Of a stretch of 64,000 nucleotides of DNA, positions 43,139-52,724 are shown in pieces. The stretch spans positions 62,001-126,000 of the forward strand of contig DJRG01000042.1 in NCBI GenBank assembly GCA_002438845.1, read 5' to 3'. Under the pieces are notes generated by a model. That model saw only the letters and a program-made list of their open reading frames with translations. It did not search any database and was not told where the DNA came from. The translations under genes were made by a program, and so were the position numbers. This stretch comes from Bacteroidales bacterium UBA6366 (GTDB lineage Bacteria > Bacteroidota > Bacteroidia > Bacteroidales > UBA932). Every line of letters starts with the position of its first letter. Positions within the stretch are counted from its first letter, which is position 1.

Positions 43139-43702
43139 CTATTCTCCTTTGATTGAATTGAAAGCCTTCACGGCGTTGTCAATGGCCAGCGCGTAAGCCC
43201 TGGAGGTTATAGTGGAGGCTGTGATTGCATCCACATCGCCACCGTCCTTCTTGACTGTCAAAGTCTTGGAAGAAGGATCAAAGCCCTTGAACTGGTTCAT
43301 GAACTTCTCATCGGTGTTGCACTTGGCCCCAAGACCAGGGGTCTCGTTGTGGGACAGGACGGATGTGTTGTAAACAACTCCGTCGGCGGTGATGCCGACC
43401 ATCAGGACGAGCGGACCGCCGAATCCGACGGTTGTTGACTTCACGGCGTATGCCACCGGAGCGCCGTCCTTGGTGCTGACATAATATTCAGAAGCCTGCC
43501 CGCCGACCTCGACAGGTTTGGCCTCGGAGAGTTCGCCCCCTTCCGGAAGCACGGCTCCGATGGAAGCCTTGAGGATGTCAGCGTTCGCCTTTGCGATCGG
43601 CTCGGCGGTCAGGGCGTACATTCCACCCAGAAGAGCGGAGCAGACAAGGCTGACAATTGTCAGGCAGACCACCATTGTGGTGAGATTTGATTTTACAGCC
43701 AT
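43139..43702 (-). CDS. rnfG: Rnf electron transport complex subunit RnfG (covalent flavoprotein)
   Basis: 187 residues: one N-terminal membrane helix (MVVCLTIVSLVCSALLGGMYAL) and a periplasmic FMN-binding domain with ETPGLGAK and VDAITASTITSRAY. The Thr of TAST in place of the more common SGAT is the expected covalent FMN site. Confidence 0.93.
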   Translation of the reverse strand: MAVKSNLTTMVVCLTIVSLVCSALLGGMYALTAEPIAKANADILKASIGAVLPEGGELSEAKPVEVGGQASEYYVSTKDGAPVAYAVKSTTVGFGGPLVLMVGITADGVVYNTSVLSHNETPGLGAKCNTDEKFMNQFKGFDPSSKTLTVKKDGGDVDAITASTITSRAYALAIDNAVKAFNSIKGE

Positions 43703-43705
43703 GAT

Positions 43706-44689
43706 CTATGCCCTCCCGTATTTTTTCTGATGGAACCACTTGTTCAGAAGCGGAACCACAGAGTTCATGATAAGAATAGCGAAGCTGACTCCTTCCGGAT
43801 ACGAACCGAAATACCTGATCATCAACGTGATGAAACCGATTCCAACACCGAAGATGATGCCGCCTTTCGTGCTCATCGGCGAGGTCACATAGTCGGTCGC
43901 CATGAAGCAGGAACCGAGGAGAAGACCACCGGTGAGGAGGTTGAAGGCCGGGTCGGTGAACTGAGTCGGATCGGCAAGCCAGAAGATGCATGAGACCGCG
44001 GCCACTGTTCCAAGGATGGAAAGCGTGATCCACGGCTTGATGACCTTGCGGACAAGCAGATAGATGAAACCGATCAGAATGGCGATGGCGCTCGCCTCTC
44101 CGGCGGATCCGCCGATGTTGGCGAAGAGCATTTGCGACGCTGAAAAGCCATTCTGGGCGATAAGGTCTGAAGCGGAAAGTCCTTTCATCAAGCCCTCGTT
44201 GATAATACCGAGAGGTGTCGCTCCCGAAATCGCGTCCGCCCCGAAAAGGCCTCCAGGGATTGTCCAGTTGGTCATGTAGGTCGGGAACGAGATGAGCAGG
44301 AACACACGGCCCACGAGAGCCGGGTTGAATACATTCTGTCCGAGACCGCCGAAAGTCATCTTCGCGACTCCGATGGCGACCACGGCTCCGATGAACACAA
44401 CCCACCAAGGGGTCGAAGCCGGCAGGTTGAGCGCCAGCAGGATTCCGGTCACGGCCGCCGACCAGTCACCGACGGTGGACGGAGCCTTAAGCAGATATTT
44501 AGTGATCAAATACTCCAGCGCCACGCAAGAGATGACACTGACAGCCAGAACCAACAGTTCGGCAAGGCCGTAGAACACGACCGAAACCAAAACAGCCGGA
44601 ATCAAGGCGATCACGACATCCCTCATCAGGACCGGTGTGGTGGTCTTGGAATGAAGGTGCGGAGAAGGTGAAACCAACAATCTTTCCAT
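43706..44689 (-). CDS. rnfD: Rnf electron transport complex subunit RnfD
   Basis: 327 residues, about nine membrane helices. The flavin attachment region reads FGADAISGATPLGII, with Thr of SGAT. ALNLPASTPWW and FNPALVGRVFLLISFP are conserved. The start is gaatATGgaa; the gene follows rnfC by 4 bases. Confidence 0.95.
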   Translation of the reverse strand: MERLLVSPSPHLHSKTTTPVLMRDVVIALIPAVLVSVVFYGLAELLVLAVSVISCVALEYLITKYLLKAPSTVGDWSAAVTGILLALNLPASTPWWVVFIGAVVAIGVAKMTFGGLGQNVFNPALVGRVFLLISFPTYMTNWTIPGGLFGADAISGATPLGIINEGLMKGLSASDLIAQNGFSASQMLFANIGGSAGEASAIAILIGFIYLLVRKVIKPWITLSILGTVAAVSCIFWLADPTQFTDPAFNLLTGGLLLGSCFMATDYVTSPMSTKGGIIFGVGIGFITLMIRYFGSYPEGVSFAILIMNSVVPLLNKWFHQKKYGRA

Positions 44690-44693
44690 ATTC

Positions 44694-46091
44694 TTAAACA
44701 GTTTTTGCTTTTGCGGCTTCAGCTGCGGCCTTGGCGGCAGCGGCGCGAGCCCTCATTATTCCCATGACCTGACCTCTCGCCATGCTTATGATGTCCAGCA
44801 GCGGAATGTAGGAAGGACAGGTGTAAAGACAGCATCCGCACTGGATGCAATCCTGAGCGGCGTTGGCCTCAAGCTCATCCGTGTTTCCGGCCTTGGCGAG
44901 ACGGTAGAGCAGGAACGGCTCAAGTCCCATAGGGCAGGCGTCAGCGCATTTTCCGCAACGGATGCAATGCCCTTCCGGATGTCTCTTGGTCTGTTCCTCG
45001 GTGAGGAAGAGCAGAGCTCCAGTCCCCTTGAGGGTGGCGGCGTCGAGATTGGCGATCGCCTTGCCCATCATAGGGCCGCCGCTTATGATCTTGGCGGCAT
45101 TCTCAGGAACGCCTCCGAGGTAGTCGATGATGTAACGGAGCGGAGTTCCGACCCTGACAAGCAGGTTGGCCTGCTTAGGGAAGCACTCACCGGTCACGGT
45201 CACCGAGTTGTCAATCAACGGCTTGTTCTTCTGCACGGCGTCATAGACGGCAAGAGCCGTCGCGACGTTCTGAACCACAGCGCCAACATCGATAGGCAGT
45301 CCGCCTGACTTCACCTGACGGTGCATCACAGCGTCAATCAGCTGTTTCTCACCACCTTCCGGGTATTTCTTCATCAGCGGAAGCACCACGATGCCGTCGT
45401 ACTTGGAAGACTTGCCTTTCAATTCCGCAAGAACTTTCTGAATATGCTCGATCGCCTCCGGCTTGTTGTCCTCAATGGCGATGGTCGCGTCGGCGACACC
45501 AAGGGCCTGCTTGATGAGAGCCGTGCCCACAACAACCTGCTCGCCCTTCTCAAGAAGGGTACGGAAGTCGGATGTCAGATAAGGCTCGCACTCGCAGCCG
45601 TTGATGATCAGCATCTCGCACTTCTTTCCTGGAGGCGGGGTGAGTTTCACATGAGTAGGGAATGTGGCTCCACCGAGTCCGACGACTCCGCCGAGACGAA
45701 TCTTCTCGATGATGGCCTTTCCGTCCTCAGGGATGTCTGTCACGAGGGTTTCTGAACGGTCTATGCCCTCAGCCCAATCGTCTCCTTCCACGGCGATCTC
45801 GACGTAGGTCTGTGTGTTGCCGGCGAGATCCTTGCGCGGGCCGATGGACTTCACTGTTCCGGAAACGGAAGAGTGGATGAAGGCGGACACGAACCCGCCC
45901 GGCTCAGCTATCGGCTGGCCGACCTTTACTTTGTCACCCACAGCGACAACCGGCTTGGCCGGAGCGCCGATGTGCTGGGCAAGGGAAATGTACACGGTCT
46001 GAGGCAGCGGAAGAGCCTCTATGGCGCAGTCGCGCGATATCTTGGCGTCATTCGGGTGGACGCCTCCGATAGAGAATGTTCTGTTAGCCAT
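44694..46091 (-). CDS. rnfC: Rnf electron transport complex subunit RnfC
   Basis: 465 residues. An N-terminal barrel-sandwich region (GDKVKVGQPIAEPGGFVSAFIHSSVSG), a NADH/FMN site (KIRLGGVVGLGGATFPTHVKL, INGCECEPYLTSDFR), an SLBB domain and two [4Fe-4S] motifs, CIRCGKCADACPMGL and CIQCGCCLYTCPSYIP. The Ala/Lys-rich tail is short. Overlaps rnfB by 8 bases. Confidence 0.95.
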   Translation of the reverse strand: MANRTFSIGGVHPNDAKISRDCAIEALPLPQTVYISLAQHIGAPAKPVVAVGDKVKVGQPIAEPGGFVSAFIHSSVSGTVKSIGPRKDLAGNTQTYVEIAVEGDDWAEGIDRSETLVTDIPEDGKAIIEKIRLGGVVGLGGATFPTHVKLTPPPGKKCEMLIINGCECEPYLTSDFRTLLEKGEQVVVGTALIKQALGVADATIAIEDNKPEAIEHIQKVLAELKGKSSKYDGIVVLPLMKKYPEGGEKQLIDAVMHRQVKSGGLPIDVGAVVQNVATALAVYDAVQKNKPLIDNSVTVTGECFPKQANLLVRVGTPLRYIIDYLGGVPENAAKIISGGPMMGKAIANLDAATLKGTGALLFLTEEQTKRHPEGHCIRCGKCADACPMGLEPFLLYRLAKAGNTDELEANAAQDCIQCGCCLYTCPSYIPLLDIISMARGQVMGIMRARAAAAKAAAEAAKAKTV

Positions 46092-47004
46092 TGTTCTGTT
46101 CCTCCTTCTTTACAGTGGCGGCGGCCTCTCTGGCCTTTTTCTGACGTTCCTGGACACGGGCCTTGACGGCATCCTTGTCCAGTGGCTTAGGGAAGTTGAC
46201 CCCGACGATCGCTCCTGTAGGGCACATAGCCTCGCACTCACGGCAAAGCTTGCACTTCGTGAAGTCAATGTAAGCCACGTTGTTCTCGACGGTGATGGCG
46301 TCGTGGGTGCAGGTTTTGGCGCAGATTCCGCAGCCAATGCAGCCGGCAGAGCAAGCCTTCTTAACGGCCGGTCCCTTGTCCTTGTTCACGCAGGAAACGT
46401 AAACCCTCATTCCGCGCGGACCTTTTGCACGAAGTTCAATGATTGACTTAGGACAGGTCTTGACGCAGGCGCCGCAAGCCGTACATTTTTCCTGATCCAC
46501 GACAGGCAGGCCTGTCTCAAGATTCATCGACAAGGCTCCGAACTGACAGGCGGCCACGCAGTCCCCGCAACCGAGACAACCGAAAGCGCATCCGGTGTCG
46601 CCGGCGTAAAGGGCGGCCTTGACCTTGCAGGAGGACGTGCCGTCATATTCATTGACCCTTGGTCTGGCGGCGCAGGTGCCACCGCAGCGCACCACAGCCA
46701 CCATCGGTGCCTTCTCCTTGACCTCGTAGCCAAGGATAGCGGCGACCTTCTTCATTGTCTCATTGCCTCCGACAGGACAGAAATTGTTGTCCAGATTCGG
46801 GGCCTTCACCGCAGCCTCCGCGAATGCGTGGCAGCCGGCGAAACCACAACCTCCGCAGTTCGCGCCTGGCATAGCCTTCTCAACCTCCTCGATGCGCGGA
46901 TCCTCCTCGACCTTGAACCGCTGGGCGACAAGGTAGAGGGCCAACGCCAGCAGGAGGCCAAGCCCCGTGATGACTGCGATGGTCCAGATGATTGTTGTTG
47001 TCAT
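46084..47004 (-). CDS. rnfB: Rnf electron transport complex subunit RnfB (ferredoxin-like)
   Basis: 306 residues. An N-terminal helix (IIWTIAVITGLGLLLALALYLVAQ), the Fe-S domain NCGGCGFAGCHAFAEA, then several [4Fe-4S] motifs: CLGCGDCVAACQFGAL, CTACGACVKTCPKSI, CIGCGICAKTCTHDAI and CKLCRECEAMCPTGAI. It takes electrons from ferredoxin. It is the first rnf gene, 27 bases after the rseC-like gene. Confidence 0.95.
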   Translation of the reverse strand: MTTTIIWTIAVITGLGLLLALALYLVAQRFKVEEDPRIEEVEKAMPGANCGGCGFAGCHAFAEAAVKAPNLDNNFCPVGGNETMKKVAAILGYEVKEKAPMVAVVRCGGTCAARPRVNEYDGTSSCKVKAALYAGDTGCAFGCLGCGDCVAACQFGALSMNLETGLPVVDQEKCTACGACVKTCPKSIIELRAKGPRGMRVYVSCVNKDKGPAVKKACSAGCIGCGICAKTCTHDAITVENNVAYIDFTKCKLCRECEAMCPTGAIVGVNFPKPLDKDAVKARVQERQKKAREAAATVKKEEQNNG

Positions 47005-47031
47005 AAAGCCAAATAAAAGCTAATTAATTAG

Positions 47032-47457
47032 TTATTTCCGAATATAAAACACATACCCTTCCGCAAGGCGGTTCCTGCAGAGGTAGAGTATGAGGTAATA
47101 CACTGCGATCCCCCCGATCGAAACCAGCCCGGAGGCCAGCTCGCCGAGTCCAATCGACGACAAAGATAACACTAAAATCAGTAATATCATCAAAGGAATC
47201 ACATAAGAGAGCAGAACAGCCTTCAGCCCCATCTTTCTTGCAAGGCAGACCTCCACCTCCTGGCCTATCGAATATGTCTGTCCTCCATATAGCGGAACCT
47301 CCACAATCTTCTTCTTGGACTCCGCCGCACCGCAGAGACCGGCCGCATGGCAGGAGGAACAGGCTGATTCGGACACAATCCGTACGGACACGCTGTCCTT
47401 CCCGACAGACACAACCATACCCTTATGTGAGACTTCCCCGGACGCCATCCTATTCAA
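47032..47457 (-). CDS. rseC: RseC/MucC-family protein
   Basis: 141 residues with the cysteine cluster CSSCHAAGLCGAAESKKK and two C-terminal membrane helices (AVLLSYVIPLMILLILVLSL and GLVSIGGIAVYYLILYLCR). RseC relatives stand before rnf genes in many Bacteroidetes and are linked to SoxR reduction in Enterobacteria. The role here is probably connected to the Rnf complex. It overlaps the DUF3108 gene by 8 bases. Confidence 0.85.
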   Translation of the reverse strand: MNRMASGEVSHKGMVVSVGKDSVSVRIVSESACSSCHAAGLCGAAESKKKIVEVPLYGGQTYSIGQEVEVCLARKMGLKAVLLSYVIPLMILLILVLSLSSIGLGELASGLVSIGGIAVYYLILYLCRNRLAEGYVFYIRK

Positions 47458-48304
47458 TCTTTGAAGAAAAAGGATTCTTGAGTTCCGAATAGCTCCTCAG
47501 GCGTCCCTGCACCTGACCGACCTTCAAAGGGGCCGAGAACCATACAGGAATCCTGTTGTCATCGTCCGAGAACCATCCGTAAAGATCCGAATCCCCGGAG
47601 AAAACCTCACCGGAGACCACCTCGAAGCTGAACTTGAGGCAACGGACGGTCCCGATCCCTGAGACATCTTTGTTTTCTTTACCTAAGTATTTGAAATGCA
47701 AGGTATAGACATCATCATCCACAGCGAAGGTCATCGGATAATCCTCGCCCTCCCTAAGCAGACTCACGTCAACGTTACGGAGCACATAGTACATCAGCGG
47801 GATGTCGTAAGTACATCTGTCCAACGGCAATGTGGCCGAGAATTCCCCTTTTCTGGAATTGCTCAGCGAGGCGTTTATATGCTCATTACCGGGAGCATGT
47901 ACATACGAATATAGGTTCGTGCAGGTGTACTTCCCTTCCCTTGCGAACCGGGTGAACTTCATCGGCCGCATGCCGTCGCGGGTGAACCATGAATCAAGAT
48001 CCTCCTTGACACGGAACAATTTCTCATAGAATTTCTGCGTCTTGCCAGTCAAGGACGCATGGAAGACTTTCCGTCCGTTCAGGACAGTCGTGTCAACCTT
48101 CAGTGTGGCCTGGGCCACATCCGCATTGACCAGCCCCCATTTGTAATGAATAGTGAACACTAACTTCTCGCCTCCCTTAAAAGCCAGATTCTCCTCCTTC
48201 AGCCTCTTGACAGGAATACACTTTCCCTCACCTGAGGCGAAAGCCGTCACGGAAGACAGAATGAATATGGCCGCAAGGGCGCCGAAAAGTTTCGATGCGT
48301 TCAT
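47450..48304 (-). CDS. Secreted DUF3108-domain protein
   Basis: 284 residues with a signal peptide (LFGALAAIFILSSVTAFASG). GGEKLVFTIHYKWGLVNADVAQATLKV and VEDDNRIPVWFSAPLKVGQVQG-like strands match DUF3108, a periplasmic beta-barrel-like domain of uncertain role. It is wedged between dnaB and rseC with one-base and eight-base overlaps, which points to cotranscription rather than shared function. Confidence 0.8.
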   Translation of the reverse strand: MNASKLFGALAAIFILSSVTAFASGEGKCIPVKRLKEENLAFKGGEKLVFTIHYKWGLVNADVAQATLKVDTTVLNGRKVFHASLTGKTQKFYEKLFRVKEDLDSWFTRDGMRPMKFTRFAREGKYTCTNLYSYVHAPGNEHINASLSNSRKGEFSATLPLDRCTYDIPLMYYVLRNVDVSLLREGEDYPMTFAVDDDVYTLHFKYLGKENKDVSGIGTVRCLKFSFEVVSGEVFSGDSDLYGWFSDDDNRIPVWFSAPLKVGQVQGRLRSYSELKNPFSSKIE

Positions 48305-49797
48305 CAGAATTCAGTGTTATTGTCAAACTCGCTGTTCATCGCCGAGTTCATCGCGGATTCCGTGCCTCCCATGTCCTCCGCCCTGGCGGTCAGAGTGTCT
48401 CCCGGCTCGACAAAGCGAACCTGCTCGGCCTTGAAGAGCATGTCGATGTCGCACACCTCACCGTTACGGTGCTTGGCGATGATTATCTGCGTGGTTTCTT
48501 TCCCATCCGGAGTCTCTCCGAGCCCCACATAATCAGGACGATGAATGAATATCACCATGTCGGCGTCCTGCTCGATTGATCCAGACTCGCGAAGATCGCT
48601 CAGCTGCGGCTTTCCGCTGCCGCCTGTTCTCTTGACAGCGTCACGGGACAACTGGGACAGGGCTATGATCGGGACGTTAAGTTCCTTCGCGGTAGCCTTC
48701 AAGGTTCTGGAAATGGCAGCCACCTCCTGCTCACGCATTCCGCGCAGCTCGGCCGGTCCCTGCATCAACTGAAGGTAATCGACAATCACCAGACGGACAT
48801 CCTTGGCCTTCACCAACCTCTTGATCTTGGTTCTGAACTCCATCAGAGGAATGCTTGGAGTGTCGTCAATGTACAGCGGAGCCTTTGATAGGTTCGCCAG
48901 CCTGGTCTCAAGCTGCTGCCAGTCCCATGGATCCAGTTTGGTTCCGCCTTTGAGCTTGTCGGCCGACAGGCCGGACTCGGTCGTCATAAGTCTCATGACC
49001 AGCTGCAAGGCGGACATCTCCAAGGAGAACACAGCCACCGGCATGTGATAATCCACGGCCGCGTTCCTGGCCAGGTTCAAGGCGAAGGCCGTCTTACCGA
49101 CGGAAGGACGGGCGGCAAGGATGATCAAATCGGATTTCTGCCACCCCCTTGTGACTCGGTCCAAAGACGGGAAACCGGACGGAACACCACTCAGGCCACC
49201 TGAGGCGTTCTGATTCTTCTCCACCTCCCTCATCGCCTCGTTGATCACCGAGCCGACTTCCTTGATGTCATTCTTCACGCTGCTCTGGATGGCGCTGTAA
49301 ATCCTTGACTGAGACTCGTCAATCAAGAGATCCACATTCACAGAGTCATCGTAGGCTTCCTTGAGAATCTGGTACGAAGCCGTGATAAGCTCCCTCTGGA
49401 TATTCTTTTGCTTGAGGATGCGGACATAGTACTCGATGTGAGCGGCCGCTCCGACCTTCTCGGACAGCCCGGCAAGGGCGACAGGACCGCCGACGGCCTC
49501 AAGGTTGCCTTTCTCCCGGAGTTTTGTGCTGACGGTCACGATGTCGACAGACACATGCTCGTTCACGAGCTCGGTCATCGCTTCGAAGATCATCCTATGA
49601 CGGGGATCGTAGAAGCATGACGCGGTAAGCTCCTCAAGCGCCGTGTCGACGGATGAGGGCTCGATCAGCATGGCTCCAAGGACAGCCTCTTCGACTTCAA
49701 GAGCTTGAGGCGGTTTGTTTCCCATCTCAAGCCCAAGTGTGTCAAGATTGACTGGCCTCGCCTTTTTTTTGGTGGTCTTTCCGGGTTGGTCAGGCAT
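48304..49797 (-). CDS. dnaB: Replicative DNA helicase DnaB
   Basis: 497 residues. The N-terminal domain (ALEVEEAVLGAMLIEP) is followed by the RecA-like motor: Walker A ILAARPSVGKTAFALN, AVFSLEMSALQLVMRL, Walker B VRLVIVDYLQLM, and the DLRESGSIEQDADMV arginine-finger region. It unwinds DNA at the fork. No intein or insertion is present. The start is gagaatATGcct. Confidence 0.96.
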   Translation of the reverse strand: MPDQPGKTTKKKARPVNLDTLGLEMGNKPPQALEVEEAVLGAMLIEPSSVDTALEELTASCFYDPRHRMIFEAMTELVNEHVSVDIVTVSTKLREKGNLEAVGGPVALAGLSEKVGAAAHIEYYVRILKQKNIQRELITASYQILKEAYDDSVNVDLLIDESQSRIYSAIQSSVKNDIKEVGSVINEAMREVEKNQNASGGLSGVPSGFPSLDRVTRGWQKSDLIILAARPSVGKTAFALNLARNAAVDYHMPVAVFSLEMSALQLVMRLMTTESGLSADKLKGGTKLDPWDWQQLETRLANLSKAPLYIDDTPSIPLMEFRTKIKRLVKAKDVRLVIVDYLQLMQGPAELRGMREQEVAAISRTLKATAKELNVPIIALSQLSRDAVKRTGGSGKPQLSDLRESGSIEQDADMVIFIHRPDYVGLGETPDGKETTQIIIAKHRNGEVCDIDMLFKAEQVRFVEPGDTLTARAEDMGGTESAMNSAMNSEFDNNTEF

Positions 49798-49820
49798 ATT
49801 CTCCGAAGTTGAGCGCCGGT

Positions 49821-50633
49821 CTATTCAAAATCCGGATTGACGATGATCCTTCCGCAATGCTCGCAGATGATCAGCTTCCGGTTCGAAGCGATGTCGACAA
49901 GACGCTGAGGAGTGATCGTGCTGAAGCAGCCTCCGCAAGAGTCTCCGTTGTAGACAGAGACAACGGCAAGATGGTTGTGAACGCTGGCGCGGATTCGGTC
50001 GTAGGCGCTCATGGTTCTCGGATCGATTTTTTTGGCGCATTCCTCACGGACGGCACGGAGTTTCTTTTCCTCCTTTGACGTCGACTCCACGATCGTGGCG
50101 AGCTCTTCCTTCTTGGCCTTGAGATCATCGGTCCTGATGGAGATGTAGTCCTTCAAAGACTCGATGTCATCTTTCTTCTCAGCGATGGCCGCCTTGGTGT
50201 CATTGATGTTCTTCTGGGCGATCTGACGAAGAAGTCCCTGATTCTCAATCTCCTTGTTGATGGAATCGTACTCACGGCTGTTGGAGATGTCGTTCAGCTG
50301 CTGCTGGTACTTTTCGATCTGGGCGTCACAGTCCACAATGTTCTGCCTGTTCTCAGCGATGGTCTGGTTGTAAGCCTCGATGACAGCGGCATCCTGGGTC
50401 TGACGGGCCTTCAGATCGGCTATCTCGTTCTCAAGAGCCTCGACCTCAGACGGAAGCTCACCGCGCATCTGCATGATCTTGTCAATCGCAGAGTCCGCCT
50501 CTTGAAGCGCGTAGAGTGTCTTAAGCTTTTCCTCAACGCTGATTTCAGAGTCAGCGAAATTCTTCTGAAGGGACACAAACGTCTCCCTCTGGTCTATTGG
50601 AGTCTCGACTTTCTTGATTTTTTTAGTTGCCAT
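49821..50633 (-). CDS. Coiled-coil zinc-ribbon protein (CT398/DUF164-like)
   Basis: 270 residues: a long helical coiled coil from about residue 30 to 190 (LNDISNSREYDSINKEIENQGLLRQIAQ...), then a C4 zinc ribbon with CGGCFSTITPQ and CEHCGRIIV. The layout matches bacterial DUF164/CT398 proteins, which bind sigma-54 or nucleic acid in some species. It begins 12 bases after nif3. Confidence 0.85.
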   Translation of the reverse strand: MATKKIKKVETPIDQRETFVSLQKNFADSEISVEEKLKTLYALQEADSAIDKIMQMRGELPSEVEALENEIADLKARQTQDAAVIEAYNQTIAENRQNIVDCDAQIEKYQQQLNDISNSREYDSINKEIENQGLLRQIAQKNINDTKAAIAEKKDDIESLKDYISIRTDDLKAKKEELATIVESTSKEEKKLRAVREECAKKIDPRTMSAYDRIRASVHNHLAVVSVYNGDSCGGCFSTITPQRLVDIASNRKLIICEHCGRIIVNPDFE

Positions 50634-50645
50634 ATAGCTATCTGA

Positions 50646-51425
50646 CTAATAATAATATACCGGATTACTTTTTTCCAGCCTCGCGCTGGTACAGATTGCA
50701 AAGTTAGGAAAATTTTTCCTTAACAGAGAAAATAATATGTCCACAATCTCAACTTCACCTTCAAAATGGCCTATATCCATGACCATAAAATCCTTAGTCG
50801 TGAAGAAATGATGGTAGGAGATGTCTCCGCAAAGGTACGCCTGAGCGCCAGCCTTGCGGGCGTTTTCAATCAGCGACCCGCCGGATCCTCCGCACATAGC
50901 CACACGGCTCACCGGCACTTCCGGGAGACGCGAGCACCGGGCTACCCTAAGGCCGAACCTCGACTTGACATATTCAATGAATCTTACGGCTTCCATCGGT
51001 TGCGGAAGGTCGCCCACAGCGCCAAGGCCATAGCCTTCGGGGTCTTCGTCAAGTATCTGAATATCCTTGAGCTCCAATCGTCTCGCCATCGCTCCGCTGA
51101 CCCCGGCGAGGACCTTGTCGGCGGATGTGTGGGCGGCATAGACCGCGATTCCGGCCGAGGCCGCCTTCAGGATCGCCAGTCCGACCGGATCCTCGGGAGA
51201 GATCTTCCTGACGCCACCGAATATCAAAGGATGATGCGTCACAATCATGTCGGCGCCTCGCTCCACAGCCTCATCCACAAGTTCCGGGGTACAGTCAAAC
51301 CCCAGAAGGACTCCGTGGACCTCCTGCAGCGGAGAGCCTATGATAAGGCCGCTGTTGTCCCAACTCTCCTGAATGGAAAGCGGGGCGAACGACTCGATGG
51401 CTGAAGTGATGTCCCTTGCTATCAT
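50646..51425 (-). CDS. Nif3-like dinuclear metal-centre protein
   Basis: 259 residues: SWDNSGLIIGSP, MIVTHHPLIFGG, AAHTSADKVLAGV and ICGDISYHHF with late GHFEGEVE are the metal-binding motifs of NIF3/YbgI. This is the short form without the PII-like insert found in many Bacteroidetes. It is often annotated as GTP cyclohydrolase I type 2, but the activity is uncertain. ATG 51425 lies two bases past the MerR stop; a GTG further upstream would overlap it. Confidence 0.88.
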   Translation of the reverse strand: MIARDITSAIESFAPLSIQESWDNSGLIIGSPLQEVHGVLLGFDCTPELVDEAVERGADMIVTHHPLIFGGVRKISPEDPVGLAILKAASAGIAVYAAHTSADKVLAGVSGAMARRLELKDIQILDEDPEGYGLGAVGDLPQPMEAVRFIEYVKSRFGLRVARCSRLPEVPVSRVAMCGGSGGSLIENARKAGAQAYLCGDISYHHFFTTKDFMVMDIGHFEGEVEIVDILFSLLRKNFPNFAICTSARLEKSNPVYYY

Positions 51426-51427
51426 AT

Positions 51428-51745
51428 TCACAAAGACTTCTTTACCTCCACTAACTGGCGACGGATCTCCTTGAGGCTGTCCAACGCCTTCACACGCCCA
51501 TCCACGGTCTTTCTTTCGGCGGCCATTTTCTTCGCAGCCCCCTCAAGGGTCAGTCCCTGCTCCTTGACAAGCAGGTGGATCTGTTTCAGGCAAGCCAGGT
51601 CCTCAGCCGTGAAAAGACGGTTGCCCTTGGCGTTCCTCTTAGGCTTGATGTACTTAGGGAACGAGTTTGACCAAAACCTCACCAGCGAGGTGCTCTCCCC
51701 CAGTATGTCCGCGGCCTCTCCGATAGTATAATACAACTTTTCCAT
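51428..51745 (-). CDS. MerR-family transcriptional regulator
   Basis: About 105 residues. A winged helix-turn-helix opens it: YYTIGEAADILGESTSLVRFWSNSFPKYIKPKRNAKGNRLFTAEDLACLKQIHLLV. A helical tail follows without metal-binding Cys. This short form is common in Bacteroidetes next to M23 peptidases. ATG 51745 is used; upstream extension has no similarity. Confidence 0.88.
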   Translation of the reverse strand: MEKLYYTIGEAADILGESTSLVRFWSNSFPKYIKPKRNAKGNRLFTAEDLACLKQIHLLVKEQGLTLEGAAKKMAAERKTVDGRVKALDSLKEIRRQLVEVKKSL

Positions 51746-51761
51746 TATCCATTTTGTTTTG

Positions 51762-52712
51762 TTAATCCATTGACTGTCCGGTGTTGGCGGACATGAAAAG
51801 CATACCCATGTAGTCATCCGGGCTGACTGACGCGAAAAGATAGTTCAAAGGATCCATCCGCAATGTGTCCCTGAACACCTCATAATGAAGATGCGGGGCG
51901 AACGAGTTGCCGGACATCCCGACCTGGCCGATCCTCTGCCCTCTCGTGACTTTCTGTCCTTTGGAGACCCGGGTGTTCTCGAGATGCGCGTAACGGGTGA
52001 TATAGCCGTTGCCGTGGTCGATGGACACGACATTCCCCAGCCCCTTCGTGGAATGTGTCACCTCCTTGACAATACCATCAGCCGCCGCGCTCACCGTCTC
52101 ACCCTGCTGCGAGATAAGGTCAAGCCCGCCATGAAACGTCTTGACCTTATAAAAAGGATTGATTCTGTCTCCGACAGAGGCTCCAGTCCTAGCGTACGAG
52201 AAGGTTCCCAAAGGATTAGTCATCGGAGGAAGTACGGCCGCATCGTCCGAAATCACCTCCATTATCTTTCTGAAATTCGCCTCCACGCGGTCAGACACCT
52301 TGGCCAAAGTGTCAAGCTTGACCTTCGAATAACTCACGATCAAACCATCCTGAAGCGAATCCACGTCCGACAGCATGGCATAGTTGTAGATGCTCCCGGG
52401 ATCCGGGGCGTCAGAATTGAACAGACGGCGGTAAATCTCGTTGTCTTTGGCCCTCAGCCCATCCAGCACATCCCCGACAAGTTCCTCCCTTTCAGACAAC
52501 TCCTTATACATCTGACGGTACATCTGGTTCTGCCTCTTGAGCCTGCGTTCCGAGTCCGTGCTTATCACAAAAGAAAAGACCACATAGTAGACAACAGCCA
52601 GAGAAGCGGTGACAAGAAAATACTTCGCCGCCTTTCCAAGAACAGTCCATACAGAATGTGTGACCTTACGGAATTCCATCCGTGTCTTGTCAAACTCGTA
52701 CTTCGCCCCCAT
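51762..52712 (-). CDS. Membrane-anchored M23 peptidase, copy 1
   Basis: 316 residues. A membrane helix (AAKYFLVTASLAVVYYVVFSFVI), a coiled region and a C-terminal LytM domain with HGGLDLISQQGETVSAAADG (metal His and Asp), SIDHGNGYITRYAHL and APHLHYEVF (HxH). All zinc ligands are present, so it is probably an active peptidoglycan endopeptidase. Paralogue of the next gene. Confidence 0.9.
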   Translation of the reverse strand: MGAKYEFDKTRMEFRKVTHSVWTVLGKAAKYFLVTASLAVVYYVVFSFVISTDSERRLKRQNQMYRQMYKELSEREELVGDVLDGLRAKDNEIYRRLFNSDAPDPGSIYNYAMLSDVDSLQDGLIVSYSKVKLDTLAKVSDRVEANFRKIMEVISDDAAVLPPMTNPLGTFSYARTGASVGDRINPFYKVKTFHGGLDLISQQGETVSAAADGIVKEVTHSTKGLGNVVSIDHGNGYITRYAHLENTRVSKGQKVTRGQRIGQVGMSGNSFAPHLHYEVFRDTLRMDPLNYLFASVSPDDYMGMLFMSANTGQSMD

Positions 52713-52724
52713 TATCCTTCCTCC

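Noticed and set aside
42047..43156. Plus-strand open frame of 369 codons opposite rnfA/rnfE
   Set aside because: Spans two genuine rnf genes in antisense and is extremely rich in charged residues and His.
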